DNA from: Lepidostoma basale
Lineage: Eukaryota > Arthropoda > Insecta > Trichoptera > Lepidostomatidae
Direction of reading: 5' to 3'
DNA: 64,000 nt
Assembly: GCA_022606425.2 (NCBI GenBank)
Contig: JAHDVF020000524.1
Coordinates: forward strand, 1,178,001-1,242,000
In this document: piece after piece, positions 31,302-41,372 of the stretch
Layout of the letters: every line of letters starts with the position of its first letter
Position numbering within the stretch: the stretch's first letter is position 1
The notes under the pieces: generated by a model
Told to the model about the DNA's origin: nothing
Seen by the model: only the letters and a program-made list of their open reading frames with translations
Databases searched by the model: none
Translations under genes and position numbers: made by a program

Positions 31302-31899
31302 CCGTTTTTTTTTATGTGTGAAAAAAAGTAAATAATTTCCATAATCATATTAATCAAAGCTTTTCTTATGTATATAAATCTATCTTTAAGTAATTAATTA
31401 AAAAGATTTTTATAATTACTCTGTCAGAATAATAATTGAATTTTTCTTAGCAAAACGCATTAGGAAATAAACAATAATGTATAGTTATTGTACCGTGCAT
31501 ATATTAATTACTTCATGGAACAAAATAAACCTATTTATATCAAATACGTTGTTTCTTAAAAGAAGAATTTTAAACAATATTTCATTATTTTTCCAACGCA
31601 AAAAGTTTGAATACCATAATTATTATTCTTCATGCCTTTGATGTTTACAAAAACAATTACGCATATTTTTTATTTTTTTATTTTTTATTTTTTATTATTG
31701 AGGGTAACAAACAGCAAATACAGTGTATAAATATAAACACACAGAGACAACAAAACAAGGCCAATTACATGCTACCACAAATATTATATAACAACTGACA
31801 TAAGGTTAGGATAATATATAAGAAGAACAAAGTAACACTTAAGTTAAAGAGAAAACTAGTAGTACTAGTAATTATGAATAATTAAAGATGAAATATAAT

Positions 31900-32285
31900 T
31901 TTAAAATGTAAAAAAAAAAAAAGACAAGAAAAGAAAAAGTAGAGTAACTAGTTTCTTTCGCCCCGAAGGGTTGCTCCAACCATTTTTTTTTAAATCACTT
32001 TCGTTAAGACGGAACACATCGATGTTATTAAAGCACCTATTGTACATGTCGCATGTCCGGTACACCGCCGCACTCTGAGCGTAGCTAGTCCGATAAGCAG
32101 GAAGGTGGAATATTTGATTCTCAGTGTGTCTTGTGCGAAACATAGGAGTATTCCGTAATCAATTACTAAGAATAGCCAAATATTGCATTTGCGTTTTTTT
32201 AGAATGACTTAATGGTATTTTAAACCATAGTTCATTAGAAAGATTTTTTATTTTAAAATAAAAGATGTTCTTCAAAATGATGTCA
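31900..32285 (-). mobile_element. LINE (jockey/CR1-type) ORF2 3' end
   Basis: The - strand frame reads FRTRHTENQIFHLPAYRTSY, AQSAAVYRTCDMYNRC, NIDVFRLNESDLKK, the conserved R..H...F..P..RT......P..R....N block at the C-terminus of jockey/CR1-type LINEs. It ends near a poly-A-like tract (31911-31925 on the + strand). Confidence 0.65.
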
Positions 32286-32800
32286 TTTTTTATTCAATCA
32301 CGCGGACTTCTTTTTTGTAGAAAGGCTTCATTGAAGTGTAACACTTTTTCTTGTGTCAGTCATTAAAATAAATTATAAATCTATTTATTTAATTAATCTT
32401 CTTCTCGCAATGTCAAGTCGGGTTCTTACGACTTGAAAGAAGGCACATCTGTCACGGGCAAATACTAAGCAGCAATAATAATCCGATTAGTTTCACTTGT
32501 CTCATAATATGATAATTAATCCCGGATATCAGATGCAGCATTCATTTTTAGAATTATGGTGTTTTTGGGTCAACCCTTATGAAAAAGTGCAGCATAAAAC
32601 TGCCAAAAGATAGAAGAAATTTAAATAGACACTGTGCTGCTTAAACTTATAGTATTCAACGTATAAGAAGTGGAGGCAGTATGACCGAAAAGCGTTTTTA
32701 ATTATAGTATGAAAGAATTTATTTTATGTTCGCCATACTTTGTGTAGTAGATGTTTTATATTTATTTTTTCTCTTTTTTATACTTTATATAGGACACTAA
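32286..32800. other. A+T-rich stretch, no gene seen
   Basis: Unique sequence without recognisable repeats except a T-rich tract at 32760-32785. Confidence 0.3.
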
Positions 32801-32821
32801 TTTTTCAAACAAATTATGATT

Positions 32822-32867
32822 AAATATCAAACATGTTTCGGACTACCCGGTCCTCTCTCAGTGGTAT
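32822..32867 (-). ncRNA. Hammerhead-like motif, family K, partner
   Basis: On the - strand: ATACCA, CTGAGAGA, GGAC-CGGGTA-GTCC, GAA, ACATGT, T, TGATAT. Stem II and the palindrome are perfect. The core differs from CUGANGA by a swapped AG, and stem I has one mismatch. Confidence 0.4.
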
Positions 32868-32949
32868 TATTGACTTAAAAATGACTCAAAATTAATCCTC
32901 AAAACTGACCATATTTGTAAAAAAAATTATAATATTTTAAATATCATAT

Positions 32950-32995
32950 AATATCACTGAGGAAAGACCGGGTAGTCCGAAACATGGTTGATATT
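32950..32995 (+). ncRNA. Hammerhead-like motif, family K, 7-bp stem I
   Basis: AATATCA, CTGAGGA, A, AGAC-CGGGTA-GTCC, GAA, ACATGG, T, TGATATT. Stem I is seven perfect pairs, and the core CTGAGGA fits CUGANGA. Stem II has three good pairs (GAC/GTC); the inverted copy has the four-pair GGAC/GTCC. The palindrome is ACATGT in the partner but ACATGG here. The single extra A before stem II is present as in the other families. Confidence 0.5.
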
Positions 32996-33124
32996 TAATT
33001 TTAATTCATTTAAAAAGTTACTGTTGTATACATGGTATATAAAAAAGAAAAAGAAAAATATAAACAATGAATGGTTCATTATGACTGTCATTATGACACC
33101 AGAAGAGTATAAATACAGAAATAA

Positions 33125-33262
33125 TGCTGAAGACAGTATACGTTTTCGACATGGCACGATTAATCACATTATTTGTAGCCAATAGTCAAAGAATCGACGT
33201 GAGCTCATGATATAATGTATGAATATTGCGGATACAAAATGAGTATGTGAAAAAAGAACAAT
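33125..33262 (+). mobile_element. RTE-like LINE, decayed scrap
   Basis: Recognisable by GGCACGATTAATCACATTAT, AGTCAAAGAATCGACGTGAG and GATATAATGTATGAATATTG, in the HDQINQI to MTRCMN region. The tail is lost. Confidence 0.45.
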
Positions 33263-33569
33263 ATAATCTGTCAATGCCTATCTTAACGGTAAAACATTTT
33301 GAAGATTATATCGTAATTGGGTTAGATTTTTCCATCCAATTATGTTTTTTTTAATGGTTTTAGACATCCTATTTTAAAGCATAAAAGCACTCTTATAATT
33401 TAAAGATCGTAATTAAATATTAATTAATTAATTTGTTTGAGTACTACATGCAATAAGTTATTTATTGTTTCTTGAACAATGGTGTTAAACACCATATTGA
33501 ATAACCGACGATGAAATGTATACGAATGAAAACTTCTGTTTTTTAGAAATGTTATTATTATGAATTTTT

Positions 33570-33790
33570 TTATGAATTAAAACACTGGTTTTACCACTTT
33601 TGAGTTTATTTTTCTCGACATGAATAGAAGGCTTACACCATCAGAATAATGATATAAACTTTTATATCATTTATATCGTTTTCCTGATGATGAAGGTGTG
33701 AGCCTTCGAAATATATCGAGAAAAATAAACTCAAAAGTGGAAAAAAAACGTGTAATTAATTCATAAAAAAATCGTCATTATGGAATTCCA
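33570..33790. repeat. Foldback B, best copy
   Basis: The left arm (33570-33655) and right arm (33672-33790) pair through CCACTTTTGAGTTTATTTTTC and its complement. The outer right arm contains ATGGAATTCCACAGTG. It continues directly into a foldback C copy (33840-33950), so B and C arms are juxtaposed. Confidence 0.65.
33679..33724 (+). ncRNA. Hammerhead-like motif, family B, intact core
   Basis: TTTTC, CTGATGA (33684-33690), T, GAAGG-TGTGAG-CCTTC, GAA (33708-33710), ATATAT, C (33717), GAGAAAA. Stem I has five pairs including one G-U, and stem II five perfect pairs. Stem III is the palindrome ATATAT. The core is fully canonical apart from the extra T after position A9. Confidence 0.52.
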
Positions 33791-34301
33791 CAGTGTTAAT
33801 GCCTTAAGTTTATCTAAAAATAAATTTCATTGTGTTTTATGTGGATGATATTTGATAATGCATTATTGATAGGCGAACATGTCATCCACATAGAATGTAG
33901 TAAATTTTCTAGAATGCAGACGTTTTCATTCGTATTAATCGAATGCAATAAGGTTTTGCTGTAGTTAGTGTTAAGTTAAGTTATGTTACGATAGGTTAGA
34001 ATTTTGTACTTGGCAATAAGGCACGCTCCCATGTAGGTGCGTGTACTCTTATAAGTAGATATTCCCGGCGACGCGACGTATAGTGAAGCAGCGTAAGTTC
34101 TTCCTAATAGGGCCCGGACATGGAAGTAAAGGAAAGAGAAAGAGAAGAGAACATGATCAGATGCACGTACCAATTAGCATAAATCACACCGAGATATACA
34201 CTACGTGCTGCTAGGTACCTCAGACCAATACACATTCCTTTTCATTCACTCATAGTATAAAGAATACTCTTTTAGAGAACAGTTTTCTGTAATTAATTCA
34301 A

Positions 34302-35025
34302 ATGAAAATGTCTGTTTTCTAGAAGTTTAATTATAATTTTTGGGAATAGCATATTTCGCATGTCTAACGCATTATGAAATGTAACATTTGATAATGTCTT
34401 AGACAGGAGAGACATGGCATTCCCATAAATAATAATTAAACTTCTATAAAACAGACGTTTTCATTCGTATAAATGATTTAATATGGAGTTTACAACATTG
34501 TTCAAAAAACAACAAATAACAATATTACGATTTACTTAAACAACTGATACTTCAACCTACAACCCCCTTAAAACTACTTTTTATTTCTTCTATATTCAGT
34601 TTTTAATTTTGAACATTGAATAAGTGTTGTAGAGAAACCAAGTACAATTATATTTGATTCGAATAAATACGTCTGTTTTCTAGAAGTATAAATATATATT
34701 ATTGCAATGACAAGTTTTATCATTATCAAATGTGATTTCAACAATACATTCGAACGCGAAACATGTCATTCCTTTAAAACTTCTAGAAAACAGACTGTTT
34801 AACTTAATTTAACAATAAATAAGAATTTATATATATTCAATTTAAGTTTGTGTGTTTATTACGAAAGACACTCTTTAACAAATGAAGTCATGTAATTAAA
34901 TTAGTAATATTTATGACGATAAAAACGTATGTTTTATACGAGTTTTATTGCATTTTATTAGAGTGACATGTCTTAACTTGTTAGAATAGTATTAAAGGTG
35001 AAACATGTCACTATAGTGTTTAAAC
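34302..35025. repeat. Three successive foldback C copies
   Basis: 34302-34510, 34655-34800 and 34920-35025. Each has an inverted pair built from the outer block GTCTGTTTTCTAGAAGT and the inner GAAACATGTCATTC-like block. The first still ends in the hairpin ATTGTTCAAAAAACAA. Their cores (TTGATAA or worse) are far from a functional hammerhead. Confidence 0.6.
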
Positions 35026-35099
35026 GGTTTTTACATTTTTTGTTATTTTTCCGATAGAGTATGAGATGTACTTATATCACTTTAATTAATCTTTACTAT

Positions 35100-35590
35100 T
35101 TAATTATGTTTAAACTTATTGAAAGTTAAGCCATTAACGCTGTGGAATTCCATAGTAATATACTTTGGGAATTAAAAAACTTTGTTTAATCCACTATTTT
35201 TTAATATAAAATATAAAAAAACACGACATGTTTCGGAGGATAGCTCCATCTTCAGGTGAAAAAAATATAACAAAAATTAAACCAAGTTTTTTTCTATTAT
35301 CATCTTGTATTATTATTATATAATATTATTTGTTATTTCTTACTGTTAAAAAATATTTGTTAGTACCTACTTATAATAAAAAGCCCAGGTTAATTTTTAA
35401 ATTTGAATTATTGTATCGAATTTTAAATGCGTTTTTTATTAGTCTTTCTATATTTTGTTTTTGTTATATTTTTACACTTGAAGATGGAGGTATCCTACGA
35501 AACATGTCGTGTTTTTTTTAATATTTTTTATTAAAAAATAGAGGATTAAACTAAGTTTTTTAATTCTCAAAGTAAGGTATGGGTAAAAAT
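35100..35590. repeat. Foldback A, full-size copy
   Basis: The left arm runs from GCCATTAACGCTGTGGAATTC through AACTTTGTTTAATCCACTA to the motif at 35222. The right arm has the motif at 35470-35512 and the complement of the outer sequence (GAGGATTAAACTAAGTTTTT). The central spacer of about 200 bp is A+T-rich and carries an open frame with no recognisable content. Other A copies: 43690-43901, 58905-59145, 17441-17520 (one arm). Confidence 0.65.
35222..35258 (-). ncRNA. Hammerhead-like motif, family A, intact core
   Basis: On the - strand: CAC, CTGAAGA, T, GGAG-CTATC-CTCC, GAA, ACATGT, C, GTG. Stem I is CAC/GTG, stem II four pairs, stem III the palindrome ACATGT. Its partner at 35472-35512 has TTGAAGA and a broken stem II. 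Confidence 0.5.
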
Positions 35591-36110
35591 ATATTATTTT
35601 CCACTATATTGAATTGTACTAATATAAAAAGAAAATTATCACAAAGCAAAAAACTAAGTGCGCCTACATAAATTAAATTCTGTTACTATTTTTGAAATCG
35701 GACATAATCTTTATCCAGTTTGTAGTTATAAAAAAATGAGACAAAATGTTATTAACTCCTATTGTAGACAAAACGTGTCTTGATATTTCATAACATTCAA
35801 TTATGGCCATTGTAGCCCGCATATCAGTTTAGAAACATTTTTTGTTCCACACAATTAGCTAACCTTTTCGCTTTAGAAAGGACATTCACCAAGGGTTTGT
35901 TATACTTATATTGTAGCCCTCGAGGAATGACCGTGAGAACGGAAGTGGCTGTCATAATTAGACGTGTAATATATTTCCAATGAAAAGAAAGGACACACAT
36001 GATATATATATTTGAACGAATATAATTACAATCCCTAAAAATATTTAATTGAATTATATTTTTTAATAACGTCTTATTGTCCATATTAAGAATGTTACAT
36101 TTTATTATTA
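35591..36110. other. A+T-rich stretch, no gene seen
   Basis: Unique sequence. An 86-codon - strand frame (35824-36084) shows no recognisable motif and no splice context. It is not called. Confidence 0.3.
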
Positions 36111-36111
36111 T

Positions 36112-36455
36112 TGCTTCTTCTTTTTCTTTTTTTTGTTGTAGACCTATGTGGTCTATTTTTCAGGGTGTTGCTCCTTCTGTGAGGTAGATTCCCAGCTGTC
36201 ATTCCATATTTTAGGAGGTCTTCCACGAGGACGAATCCTATGAGGCTCATTATGTAGCGCAATATAGGGAAGTCTGGTGTTGTCCATTATTTGAACATGA
36301 CCGTACCAGTTCTTTTTTCGCTGTCTGCTCTATCTTATAATATCCTCAAGCTCACATATCTCCCTTATTCTGGTGTTTCCGCTCGCAATCTCTCAAAACG
36401 TTAATTCCTTACTGTGTATGCTCTTGCTTCGACCCCATGTTATTATCGGTCTATT
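36112..36455 (-). mobile_element. LINE ORF2 3' end (fourth LINE family), copy 1
   Basis: The - strand carries decayed forms of RPIITYGVEAR, IREICELEDIIR and WYGHVQ, and the GRPPKIWKDSWES tract followed by GEQTT. This type (TYG.E.RA, LRT.EMKTLR, IR..C....I.RW) is a common insect LINE. Better copies are at 41505-41910 and 48720-48905, with another at 40785-41022. Confidence 0.7.
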
Positions 36456-36599
36456 ATTATTTAAAATTTATAAATTTCGTTAAAATATAATAATTAGAAT
36501 ATCATCCCTAGATCAAAAAAACTATTTTATATTAAAATGTTTTTAAAACAAAAAAAAAACGTTTAGTGAGAGCTTTAGAATAGGTCCAAGCAATGTATT

Positions 36600-36995
36600 G
36601 TATTTTCATAATTAATACTAATGAAAACGTTTACTTACTAAAAAAATACTTTATGAGAATAACACGTATTTCTTTGGTAAGGCAATATCTAATATCAAAT
36701 GGCCCCTTGCCATTCATATGAAATAAAAGGACACCTCTATAAACAGATAAAACTCCACGTTAAATAATTTATACGAATGAAAACGTACGTTTTATGGAAG
36801 ATTTATTATAATTAATGGGAATAACATGTTTCCCCTATCTAAGGTATTATCGAATGTCACAGAGTGTGAAACACTTGATAATGCCTTAGACAGGCAAAAC
36901 ATGTTACTCCAATATATTATAATAAAACTTCTAGAAAACAAACGTTTTAATTCCTATTATTTAATTAACAGAGAGTTTTACCATTTTTGAAGAAA
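36600..36995. repeat. Foldback C, two partial copies
   Basis: A decayed arm pair at 36600-36750 and a clearer foldback at 36770-36990. The latter has GGGAATAACATGTTTCCCC at left, and TTGATAATGCCTTAGACAGG, CAAAACATGTTACTCC at right. Confidence 0.5.
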
Positions 36996-37196
36996 CAATA
37001 TGTATATTTTTTTAAATGAAAACAATATATACTGGTGTTTCAAATCATTTTTTTCCAATAGTGTTCTTTATATCATTTTTATAATCTAGCTTATAGTTTT
37101 GTATTAATGTTTAAAAAAGAAGGTTAATAGATTGAATGTATTTTATAGGGAAAAAAACCTATTTAAAAGCATCATGAATCATTGGTAAAAAATAGC

Positions 37197-37433
37197 CTAG
37201 TTCTCCTGGCTATTCGCCTTCTGTTCCAAGCAGCACTCACACATAGTAAAAGTATTAGCATATTTTTTTATGCAGTAACCGGTTTTAAAGAATTTCATAA
37301 TTTGTTCGTGTAATTTGTCGATTATACGCCGGATATGCTTAAAAGTCTCGTTAAAGTAACATGCCGTAGGTGATTTTCTAGTATCCAAAATTGCAGTGGG
37401 TTCACAAATCACAGATTGTTTATTCAAGATCAC
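37197..37433 (-). CDS. Hypothetical open frame, unrecognised
   Basis: 78 codons including SVICEPTAILDTRKSPTACY, FNETFKHIRRIIDKLHEQIM, KFFKTGYCIKKY, TMCECCLEQKANSQEN. The four cysteines near the C-terminus (MCECC) and charged helix-like middle look protein-like. No splice or promoter signals are evident. A hammerhead-like remnant (37524-37562) lies just upstream on the opposite strand, and foldback C sequence flanks it, so it may be the remnant of a protein-coding transposon. It could also be chance. Confidence 0.2.
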   Translation of the reverse strand: MILNKQSVICEPTAILDTRKSPTACYFNETFKHIRRIIDKLHEQIMKFFKTGYCIKKYANTFTMCECCLEQKANSQEN

Positions 37434-37523
37434 CTCTCGAAATTCATGACTTGATTATAGTATCGTATTCGAAAGGAGCAAAAAAAACTTTCATAGAAAA
37501 AATATGTCAATCTGTTTTGTTCC

Positions 37524-37562
37524 CCTGACGAAGCTCCAGTGAGAGCAAACCGGATAGCTTTA
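37524..37562 (+). ncRNA. Hammerhead-like remnant, family J-like
   Basis: CTGACGA, A, GCTC-CAGTGA-GAGC, then AAACCGG. The core and stem II match the general plan, including the single extra A, but the G of GAA is missing. It is a solo motif without a visible partner. Confidence 0.3.
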
Positions 37563-37564
37563 AG

Positions 37565-37705
37565 AATGTAAATTTGATAATGCCTTAGAAAAGCGAAACA
37601 TGGTATTCCTACAAACAATAATAATACTTCTAGAAAACAGGCGTTTTCATTTGTATAAATTACTAAATTAGGAGTTCAACATCATTGTTCAAAAAACAAT
37701 ATATA
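37565..37705 (+). repeat. Foldback C, right arm
   Basis: TTTGATAATGCCTTAGAAAAG, CGAAACATGGTATTCC, the outer block AAAACAGGCGTTTTCAT, and the terminal hairpin ATTGTTCAAAAAACAAT. Confidence 0.55.
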
Positions 37706-37877
37706 ACCTTTAATCAATTAATGTTATTATGTGAAATGTTAAAACCCACTAATGTTTATGTCTTCGGCCGGTTTCTGGTACCAGAAGATGGCAGCATTTC
37801 TAAAAATATATATTTTTAATATATGTTTTCATTATTTAAATATATAACCTATTCTTCTTCTCTTATTCTCATAAATT

Positions 37878-38127
37878 GACGACCTTTGTGGCTGAGTGGT
37901 AAGTGCTTTGACTGACACCCCGAAGGTTCCAGGTTCGATTCCCGGCGATTGCAGTGTAATTGTCACACTGTCGTTGGTATGGTGCAGAATTCACGTGACA
38001 ATAAAATGGCGATAGATTAGCTACCTTTCACATGTCACGAGAATTAATATGATAGCTTTACTCTTTATATCGATTTGGCTCGCGCTCGAATGATGTAAAG
38101 AGCGACTTAATAAAATAATAATAATAC
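37878..38127 (+). repeat. tRNA-derived SINE-1, full length
   Basis: The head GACGACCTTTGTGGCTGAGTG has an A box (TGGCTGAGTGG) and, about 40 nt on, the B box GGTTCGATTCC. The body includes CAGAATTCACGTGACAATA and GCGATAGATTAGCTACCTT. The end is AGCGACTTAATAAAATAATA. It is one of the best copies, with an internal RNA polymerase III promoter structure. Confidence 0.75.
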
Positions 38128-38365
38128 TATTCAAAATGTGTGCATAAACCTAATATGCATTTTTCTAGTGGTTGTTTAACTAAACAATTATTTAATCCTA
38201 AATACATCATTGCACGTGTCATCTTTGTAATTTTTTTAAATTTACTATTGTATCATTTTAAGCCATAAAAGCGAACAATGTATTATGACAAAAGTAAAAT
38301 AATTATGTCATAATAAATTATTTGACGTCTAAGAGCATCTTTGTAACTTAAAATTTTAAATAACC

Positions 38366-38530
38366 GGGTGGTGGTCTAGGGGATAGAACCCTTGGCTCCT
38401 GATCTAGGGGACTTGGGTTCGAGCCTGGACACGACCAGATTCCTTCTTCATAATAATGAGCTATTTTCTGCTCACATTGAAGATTGTAAAATAAATTCTA
38501 ATATCATTGATTTAAAATCTTTGATGTTAG
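38366..38530 (+). repeat. tRNA-derived SINE-2
   Basis: The head GGGTGGTGGTCTAGGGGATAG carries an A-box-like TGGTCTAGGGG. The B box GGTTCGAGCC lies about 35 nt later. The body continues CTGCTCACATTGAAGATTG to an end at TCTTTGATG. A 5'-decayed copy is at 42918-43062. It is different from SINE-1 in both head and tail. Confidence 0.6.
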
Positions 38531-38604
38531 TCTTTTTTAATTAAAAAAAAAAAAAAATTAATTAATTAAAAACTGTTTTTTTTACTAATCCTTTAAAATT
38601 CTCT

Positions 38605-38817
38605 TTAGGTGTACAATTGTGATTTACTTAATCGTTTAAAAGACGGCCATAAAATAAAAAGAAAAAAAAACGTGAACCAAATTGAAACCTTCGAATTCTT
38701 CGCGATCCAGTAGAGGTCCATGAAATCGCCTTTATCCGCTTTCTTGCCAGATAAACAGAATTGATCAACTGATCCCATCAACCCAAACAATGCACAGCTC
38801 GTATTATTTAAGGCCAA
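38605..38817 (-). CDS. Hypothetical open frame, weak
   Basis: About 70 codons open from a non-ATG start: NNTSCALFGLMGSVDQFCLS, GKKADKGDFMDLYWIAKNS, then a hydrophobic FTFFFLFILW from a T-rich tract. The first 45 residues look plausible as protein. No consensus acceptor is evident at the start. It is unrecognised and possibly chance. Confidence 0.15.
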   Translation of the reverse strand: MALNNTSCALFGLMGSVDQFCLSGKKADKGDFMDLYWIAKNSKVSIWFTFFFLFILWPSFKRLSKSQLYT

Positions 38818-38979
38818 CTATTACTCTAAGAGCGAATAAGATAAAGCGAACAAAAATAACTGTAGTTTTTTTTTAAATTAACAAATTAAATAATTAATAC
38901 ACATTTTAAAGTAAATTTATGTGTCGCCTTGCTAAGGGATGTTCATATTAAATATTATAATAATTAAATTAAATGACGT

Positions 38980-39165
38980 TTTTTTCTTAACTACATCCCT
39001 TTTTTGTCTTTATTTCGACATCGACAAGTTTCGTCTTTCTAGCTGGCATCGACAGACTTGTCTATCGATGGAATCGACTGTCTAGTCTGTTGACATTAGC
39101 TAGCCCGGCGAAAACAGTCGGTATCGACATAAAAATTTAAGCATTTATTTAAAAAAAACATTGTT
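38980..39165. repeat. Foldback F, diverged
   Basis: The left GTCTTTATTTCGACATCGAC and right AAACAGTCGGTATCGAC arms are paired around the GGCATCGACAGACTTGTC region. It has tandem CGACTGTC-like additions in the middle and degenerate cores. Confidence 0.5.
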
Positions 39166-39174
39166 TTTTATTTA

Positions 39175-39550
39175 TTGTTTCTTTAACAATGATGTAAAAC
39201 TCCATATTAAATAATTAATACAAATGAAAACGTCAGTTTTCTAAAACTTTTATTATATTTTATGGGAATGATATGTTTCGCCCTTCTAAGGTTTTATCAA
39301 ATGTATGTATGTACCTTCTAAGGCATTTATTATATAAACCAAATAAACGATGATGTAGGTACCAGATGATGACAGAAAGCTGCCGAAACCGCATACATAA
39401 TAATAAAGAAATTTTGTATCAAGTTTTTTTTGTTTTCATTATTATTAAATGTTATTACATTTGATAATGCCTTAGAATGGCGAAACATGTCATTCCCTTA
39501 AAATATAATAAAACTTCTAGAAAACTGACGTTTTCATTCGTAGTAATTAT
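39175..39550. repeat. Foldback C with nested family H motif
   Basis: C arms at 39175-39305 and 39452-39547. The spacer holds ACCAGATGATGACAGAAAG, CTGCCGAAACCG: core CAGATGA, T, a mostly paired GACAG/CTGCC, GAA, ACCG. A related block lies at 37757-37795 (GGTACCAGAAGATGGCAGC). So a second hammerhead-like family sits inside the first. Confidence 0.5.
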
Positions 39551-40784
39551 TGTTTTTTTTTATTATAATTTTTTCAACTTTTGCTGAAGTATTATTATAA
39601 TTTTCATAGCCACCAATATTGCCTTTTTTATGTAAAAGATAGATACATAGCTAATATAGTGAAATAATTACATTTTACCAACAACTTATTTTACAGTAAT
39701 GATAGATAACATAAGACTGTTTTTTCTTCACGAAACACTATTTAAATTTAACGTTTACTAAATCGAGATGTTGTAACAATATCGTATACTTATTATTTAA
39801 GTTTCATTTTAATATAAAGTAGTGTGCCGCCTTAATGTCAGCATTTGAACCCGAATCTTCCGATGACTGGGCGTAATGTAACAGACGGTTCTTCGGATTA
39901 TCTACAATGGACCATTATCCGGGGGAAACCTCGAGGAAGCGCAGTTTGACGTCTTGATGGAACCCTGGAAACTGTTGAACACATCTCAACGCCCCGGGCG
40001 TCTTGATATGTTGATCGATCGTTCCCTTTATAAGATTTCAAAAGGTTTTGTGTTAGGAAACCCTTCGTGCATTCCTACGGCAATTTTCGGTTCAACATAA
40101 TCACTCGAAACCCTAAATACCTCAATAGGGATTGAACCGTGTCTAGTCCGGGATTATATAATGACTCTTTTGATGGGGATGTACGAGTTTTTAGATCTAA
40201 AAATTCTTCTAACCTTCAGTGGCGATTTTAAATTTAATGATTTATAAACCATAATAATACAGAAAAAAAATATAAACAAATTTTACATGTTAAGTAGAGC
40301 ATAAAATAATGCCTTCTTTTTCTTTTCTGCTAGAAGAAGAAAAAGAGATGACTAACATTGTACGTAAATGTTACTGTCTATCGTTATGAATTGAACCTCA
40401 AAATTCCTAGAAAATTCAGTTGTAATGTAACTGTTTATTATTATGTATTGAACCTCATAAAATCATAGAAATTCAGCTGTAAATTTACCTATCACTCATC
40501 ATTAAATCTAAGAAAAACCTTAAAATTGTTTTGTTTAATAACTCAAAAATTTGCACTATATACTTTCTTTCCCACCCTTAAGATTTCTAAATTCAATATT
40601 AGGACATACTGTTTGGCGATTAGGTTTAGTTTGAGAATGCCCTCGCAAGGCGAAAGAAATTTGTCACAATTTATATAAATTAAATCCAAGTAAAACCACT
40701 AAACAATCGTGTTTACTATTGTATTATAAATAATTAATGGAGTTTTACAAAACTAATAACCATCATTAAAAATTTACTGTTTGG
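39551..40784. other. A+T-rich with a unique pocket at 39840-40180
   Basis: The pocket is unique and less A+T-rich. An acceptor-like site (CTTAATGTCAG) at 39841 opens a 35-codon phase-0 frame (HLNPNLPMTGRNVTDGSSDY, LQWTIIRGKPRGSAV, stop at 39947-39949). The pyrimidine tract is poor, so this is noted here rather than called as an exon. At 40615-40670 lies a family M arm (TTTGAGAATGCCCTCGCAAG, GCGAAAGAAATTTGT). Confidence 0.25.
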
Positions 40785-41022
40785 TTTGGTGTTTACGCCT
40801 CCTGTGAGGTGGTTTCATAGGTATCCTTCCATATTTTAGGAGATCTTCCACGAGGACGAGTCCCGTGAGGCTGATTATCTGTAATGTCCATTCTTTAGAC
40901 ATGATCATACCAGCCCCTCTTTCGTTGTCTACTTTAAAATCCTCACCTCACATATCTCTCTTATTCTGGTGTTCTTCTTGTGATATCTTGGTGTCTCTCT
41001 GCTAACATTCTCAATGTCTTCG
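40785..41022 (-). mobile_element. LINE ORF2 3' end (fourth family), copy 2
   Basis: Antisense. It contains the complement of the GRPPKIWKDTYE tract (TATTTTAGGAGATCTTCCAC) and of IREICE. The 3' terminus is truncated. Confidence 0.6.
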
Positions 41023-41039
41023 TCACTTCGGTAACTTAT

Positions 41040-41262
41040 TTGAATATTATATAAGGACAACCTGCATACAGCAGTAAAGAGTGTAAACATACAAACGGAC
41101 TGGGACCAGTTGGCAACCGATAGGGCGGAGTGGAGAAGAGTCGTTGCTGTGTACAAGGGGCTGGAAAGACGGAGAGGAAGGGCTCCAGCCTTAGGCGCAG
41201 AATATCCCTTCCCGAGTTGGACAAAGTCTGTCATTCAAGGATAGGACTATTTAGCCATTTCA
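41040..41262 (+). mobile_element. LINE ORF2 C-terminal scrap (another family)
   Basis: The + strand frame reads DNLHTAVKSVNIQTDWDQLA, TDRAEWRRVVAVYKGLERRR, resembling the DW..LA.DR..WR..V end of LINE ORF2 proteins. It abuts the antisense LINE at 40785-41022. Confidence 0.5.
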
Positions 41263-41372
41263 ATCTAGATATTTTTTGTGTTCCTTATGCTAGTACACAC
41301 AGGCAATGAGCAATTAACTTATTTGAAATATCATTTCTCAATGCTTATATTCTGATACCACAGTGATAAAAT

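Larger units (their letters stand above)
32815..33020. repeat. Foldback K
   Basis: Two arms, 32815-32866 and 32945-33000, are inverted copies of a block containing GACCGGGTAGTCCGAAACAT. Between them is A+T-rich sequence. Both arms extend into GATATTTAATT. It is the only copy of this family in the window. Confidence 0.65.

Noticed and set aside
37878..37960. A possible functional tRNA gene
   Set aside because: A and B boxes are present, but the same head with the same 150-bp body recurs several times, so it is a SINE head, and no acceptor-stem pairing or anticodon arm is convincing.
40317..40365. Micro-exon after TTCTTTTTCTTTTCTGCTAG with a GTACGT donor
   Set aside because: The pyrimidine and purine tracts are complementary and form a local hairpin, and a 26-nt exon has no support.
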